Shown here: one piece after another, positions 63,477 through 64,000 of the stretch
Position numbering within the stretch: position 1 is the first letter of the stretch
Layout of the letters: every line of letters begins with the position of its first letter
Assembly (NCBI RefSeq): GCF_000425125.1
Contig: NZ_AULE01000023.1
Span: 186,001 to 250,000 of the forward strand
Source: Paenibacillus taiwanensis DSM 18679
GTDB lineage: Bacteria > Bacillota > Bacilli > Paenibacillales > Paenibacillaceae
Reading direction: 5' to 3'
DNA: 64,000 bases
The notes under the pieces: generated by a model
Databases searched by the model: none
What the model saw: only the letters and a program-made list of their open reading frames with translations
Told to the model about the DNA's origin: nothing
Translations under genes and position numbers: made by a program

Positions 63477-63501
63477 TAATGTGGGGGGGACGGGGCTCGG
63501 A

Positions 63502-63531
63502 TTGCGCCTGTCTGCGATGGCAGGTTATAAT
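63502..63531 (+). promoter_or_regulatory. Possible promoter of hrpB
   Basis: TTGCGC (63502-63507), 18-bp spacer, TATAAT (63526-63531), about 170 bp before the hrpB start. Confidence 0.5.
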
Positions 63532-63586
63532 GCCAACATATTAGGAACGGGAAGCAGGCTGCGAAGAAAATGTAAGAGCTGAACAT

Positions 63587-63625
63587 CATGTGAATCAGCA
63601 TGTGAATCAGCAGTGAACAGCAGTG
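63587..63625. repeat. Short tandem repeat in the hrpB leader
   Basis: CATGTGAATCAG occurs twice in tandem (63587-63598 and 63599-63610), followed by the degenerate copies CAGTGAACAG and CAGTGA. Confidence 0.6.
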
Positions 63626-63704
63626 AGACAGTACGAGCAGCTGCTTACATATGCTTCAGGGACGACAATCCCATGTGCTTCTGACGGAAGGAAGGTGAGC
63701 AAAG

Positions 63705-64000
63705 ATGAGTGAGATGGAACGGAGAAGACGGGAGCAGGGCATCTCTAATGCAGCGCCCTTGCAGCAGGCTGCGCTGCCGATAGACGTGGTATGCCCGTCT
63801 ATCGTTCAAGCGTTGGCAAGCGGCAAGGGGGCCGTGCTTGTTGCGGAGCCTGGCGCGGGCAAGACGACCCGCGTGCCGCTTGCGCTGCTAGATGCGCCGT
63901 GGCTGAATGGCGGGCGCATCGTGATGCTTGAGCCGCGCAGGCTGGCCGCTCGAGCCGCTTCGCAATTTATGGCAGCCACGCTAGGCGAACGCGTAGGCGA
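63705..64000 (+). CDS. hrpB: ATP-dependent helicase HrpB, N-terminus, cut by the window edge
   Basis: First 98 codons of a DEAH-box helicase. [14 protein letters not shown] is the typical HrpB opening, then the P-loop [21 protein letters not shown] and motif Ia [14 protein letters not shown] (core EPGAGKTT and EPRRLAAR). AAGGTGAGC lies upstream of ATG 63705; ATG 63714 is an alternative. The GC content rises noticeably in this gene compared with its upstream region. The rest lies outside the window. Confidence 0.88.
   Translation, partial: MSEMERRRREQGISNAAPLQQAALPIDVVCPSIVQALASGKGAVLVAEPGAGKTTRVPLALLDAPWLNGGRIVMLEPRRLAARAASQFMAATLGERVG

Noticed and set aside
1-64000. Prophage, insertion sequence or integrated island
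   Set aside because: No transposase, integrase, phage structural gene, tRNA attachment site or flanking repeat was seen.

Overview
The window reads as chromosomal DNA of an endospore-forming firmicute of the Paenibacillaceae, most likely Paenibacillus or a close relative. The grounds are strong GGAGG-type ribosome binding sites with several GTG and TTG starts, a yhbD-bactofilin-bactofilin cluster and khtTU as in Bacillus, an SLH-anchored giant surface protein, a REC-AraC regulator, and a hybrid kinase paired with a SARP-like regulator. I see no rRNA, tRNA, CRISPR array, prophage or insertion sequence. It looks like ordinary core and niche-adaptation DNA, not a genomic island.

Layout. 1-4.7 kb: the edge of a leftward gene, then a double-kinase hybrid sensor and its response regulator. 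4.7-11.2 kb: cydABDC (bd quinol oxidase and its ABC exporter) behind an Fnr-type box. 11.3-17.6 kb: a Bcr/CflA efflux protein, an asymmetric BmrCD-like ABC pair with a structured leader, and an esterase. 17.7-22.7 kb: bactofilin pair with yhbD (leftward), then khtTU, a small membrane protein and a cobalamin adenosyltransferase. 22.9-30 kb: a Cys/Lys-rich low-complexity protein, a TrkH/KtrB potassium channel, a CcpA-type-regulated sugar ABC operon with a long leader holding a small ORF, and an MFS protein. 30-34.4 kb: marR plus a second asymmetric ABC pair. 34.4-42.6 kb: a REC-AraC regulator with a degenerate receiver, followed by a 2157-residue SLH protein that combines a phosphodiester glycosidase and a metallophosphatase. 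42.6-48 kb: a frameshifted small gene, a YhgE/Pip protein, adenine deaminase under a purine riboswitch, and a YxeA-like protein. 48-52.7 kb: DEAD-box helicase, diguanylate cyclase, tetR. 52.8-58.2 kb: an RND exporter with a TetR-type palindrome in its promoter, a repeat and structured-RNA region, and Rrf2 and ArsR regulators. 58.5-64 kb: an amino-acid antiporter, a DUF2087 / GIY-YIG pair, an S9 peptidase and the start of hrpB.

Themes. Export and stress defence dominate: two heterodimeric ABC exporters, RND, Bcr/CflA, KhtTU and CydDC. Several sit beside their own regulator with a visible operator. The strongest RNA-level signals are the guanine-class purine riboswitch ahead of ade, and an unassigned ~107-nt nested-stem element at 56461-56567 that is the best candidate for something undescribed. 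The SLH-anchored glycosidase-phosphatase downstream of an apparently phosphorylation-impaired regulator is the most unusual protein-level unit.
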